A DNA stretch of 12,853 nt from CAYFJV01 sp964460605 (GTDB lineage: Archaea > Nanobdellota > Nanobdellia > Woesearchaeales > GW2011-AR9): the NCBI GenBank assembly GCA_964460605.1, contig CAYWPT010000023.1, positions 1-12,853 of the forward strand. The letters run 5' to 3'. Of this stretch, positions 12,164 to 12,853 are shown piece by piece. Positions within the stretch are counted from its first letter, which is position 1. The number at the start of each line of letters is the position of its first letter. The notes below the pieces were generated by a model that made no database searches, was not told the origin of the DNA, and saw nothing but the letters and a program-made list of their open reading frames with translations. A program made the position numbers and the translations under genes.

Positions 12164-12652
12164 ATGAGTATTGAAATTTACACAGAAGAAAACTTAAGAC
12201 ATATAGAAAGAATTAGAGAGATAGCAGATACTGAAAATGATGAATATGGACCGTTTAATTGGGTAGAAGATGTTTATTCATTACAAGGAAATGTTTATTC
12301 ACCAGTAGGCAGATTATCATTACCAATCATAGCAGAGGGAATGCCAGTGGAAGATGGTTTTGGACCTGTTCGTTACTTTACAACATTCTCTGATGAATTT
12401 TTTAGAGATGGGGAAATCTTTAACCCAGATTATCCTGAACAAAAACATCGAAATTTGATTGATTGGGAAAGAACACAACCAGAAAAATTAATGACTACAT
12501 CGGCTCAAAGTGAATTAACAGGATTACGTAACCATATCCATAATTATTTTGCTGTTAGAGAAGCTGTAATGATTGGCAAAATAGGAGAGTTATTTGATGG
12601 AAGTGACATTATGCGAAATAATGTATTAAGTTGCTTTGTAGAATACAAATAG
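12164..12652 (+). CDS. Unrecognised acidic protein of the inverted-repeat cassette
   Basis: A 162-aa protein I cannot place. It is acidic and aromatic-rich in its first two thirds (DEYGPFNWVEDVYSLQGNVY, VRYFTTFSDEFFRDGEIFNP). A short DWERTQPEKL segment follows, then a helical C-terminus (SELTGLRNHIHNYFAVREAV). There is no signal peptide, membrane span, cysteine pair or known nuclease or toxin motif; its only Cys is near the end. It has one of the strongest Shine-Dalgarno sites in the window (GGAGG, seven bases before ATG) and its own TATA box, so good expression is likely. It sits divergent to a double Lrp regulator, and both are enclosed by inverted repeats. A conserved NHIHNY patch with nearby acidic residues could bind metal, but this is speculative. 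Confidence 0.75.
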   Translation: MSIEIYTEENLRHIERIREIADTENDEYGPFNWVEDVYSLQGNVYSPVGRLSLPIIAEGMPVEDGFGPVRYFTTFSDEFFRDGEIFNPDYPEQKHRNLIDWERTQPEKLMTTSAQSELTGLRNHIHNYFAVREAVMIGKIGELFDGSDIMRNNVLSCFVEYK

Positions 12653-12674
12653 GTGGGGCGAGGATTCAAAAGTA

Positions 12675-12800
12675 AAAAGTGGGCTCTCTTAAATGTTAAA
12701 CTAGAAAGCTCACAGTGTTCGCAGGTAAAATTGTCCTTGCGTCATAACTTGCTCCGCTATGCTACGAGGGGGACATGAAGTCCCCCCTGCATAACATCGT
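12675..12800 (-). repeat. Right inverted repeat of the regulator cassette, expanded
   Basis: Read on the minus strand it repeats the left copy in the order ACGATGTTATGCAG (12787-12800), AGGACAATTTTA (12726-12737), TAAGAGAGCCCACTTTT (12675-12691). The spacers are longer: 49 versus 11 bases between the first two blocks, and 34 versus 6 between the last two. The larger spacer holds a GC-rich hairpin. The inner block lies 22 bases after the stop of the 12164 gene, so both genes of the cassette end in the same 3' sequence. The remaining bases to 12853 carry no gene I can support. Confidence 0.72.
12763..12795. repeat. GC-rich hairpin inside the right repeat
   Basis: GGGGGAC (about 12767-12773) pairs with GTCCCCC (12779-12785) around a five-base loop ATGAA. 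Outer arms TATGC (about 12757-12761) and GCATA (12789-12793) extend it. It is much more GC-rich than its surroundings and is absent from the left repeat. There is no U-tract directly after it, so it is not a plain terminator. Confidence 0.55.
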
Positions 12801-12853
12801 TAAACTCAATCGAATTTTCACTTTAGAAACAAAAAAGAGTTGGGGGCAGTCCT

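Larger units (their letters stand above)
11003..12805. mobile_element. Candidate inverted-repeat cassette (regulator plus unknown gene)
   Basis: About 1.8 kb bounded by collinear imperfect inverted repeats and carrying only the divergent regulator/unknown gene pair. No transposase is inside and I find no convincing target-site duplication. xerA lies just outside on the left. It could be a non-autonomous element, an invertible segment, or two genes sharing a duplicated 3' regulatory region. The boundary positions are approximate. Confidence 0.35.

Noticed and set aside
12653..12775. Open frame continuing for about 40 codons after the stop of the 12164 gene
   Set aside because: It starts at a GTG with no separate ribosome site, runs through the inverted repeat and hairpin arm, and its sequence does not look like protein.
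1..12853. CRISPR array, prophage or toxin-antitoxin locus
   Set aside because: No regularly spaced repeats, Cas or phage structural genes, or toxin motifs are visible; xerA alone is not evidence of a prophage.

Overview
The window looks like the chromosome of an AT-rich archaeon of the DPANN group, most like the Woesearchaeota/Pacearchaeota branch. This is inferred from the sequence, not from a search. The signs are an archaeal GTPase/DUF2073/Zn-ribbon triad, a single-unit archaeal ZPR1, an archaeal XerA recombinase, a type II (archaeal) GAPDH homolog, an archaeal editing domain on ThrRS, and a tRNA without encoded CCA. In addition, most genes have an archaeal TATA box about 26-29 nt before the ATG, so their transcripts are probably leaderless. 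Only a few genes have a clear Shine-Dalgarno site (the 12164 gene, the gene cut by the left edge, the 6141 gene and the GTPase operon).

Layout. 1-1196 (minus strand): the first codons of a gene cut by the window edge, preceded by two tandem paralogs of unknown function. 1315-2818 (plus): Era-like GTPase, DUF2073 protein and DUF2072-like Zn-ribbon protein as one operon. 2819-3537 (minus): a possible remnant of a surface-protein gene, then ZPR1. 3655-3787: tRNA-Gly(UCC), preceded by a stray copy of its own first 16 nt and a strong hairpin. 3893-4160: two tandem, separately promoted structured RNAs that share a 17-nt core and compensating stem changes; I do not recognise them as any known family. 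4204-6014 (plus): a PIG-L-type deacetylase and a GT4 glycosyltransferase with overlapping ends, probably making a glucosamine-containing lipid or thiol precursor. 6141-6374: a small acidic zinc protein. 6392-10836 (minus): divergent type II GAPDH homolog, ThrRS, XerA, each with its own TATA box.

10837-12853 is an accessory-looking region. A divergent gene pair, a double Lrp-type regulator and an unrecognised 162-aa protein, is enclosed by imperfect inverted repeats. The repeats match in three collinear blocks (13/14, 12 and 17 bp), with hairpin-rich sequence inserted in the right copy. XerA and a 37-bp dyad lie just outside.

The best leads are the twin RNAs, the chimeric ThrRS (archaeal editing domain fused to a bacterial-type core whose SAD domain has lost its zinc ligands), the inverted-repeat cassette, and the duplicated tRNA 5' end.
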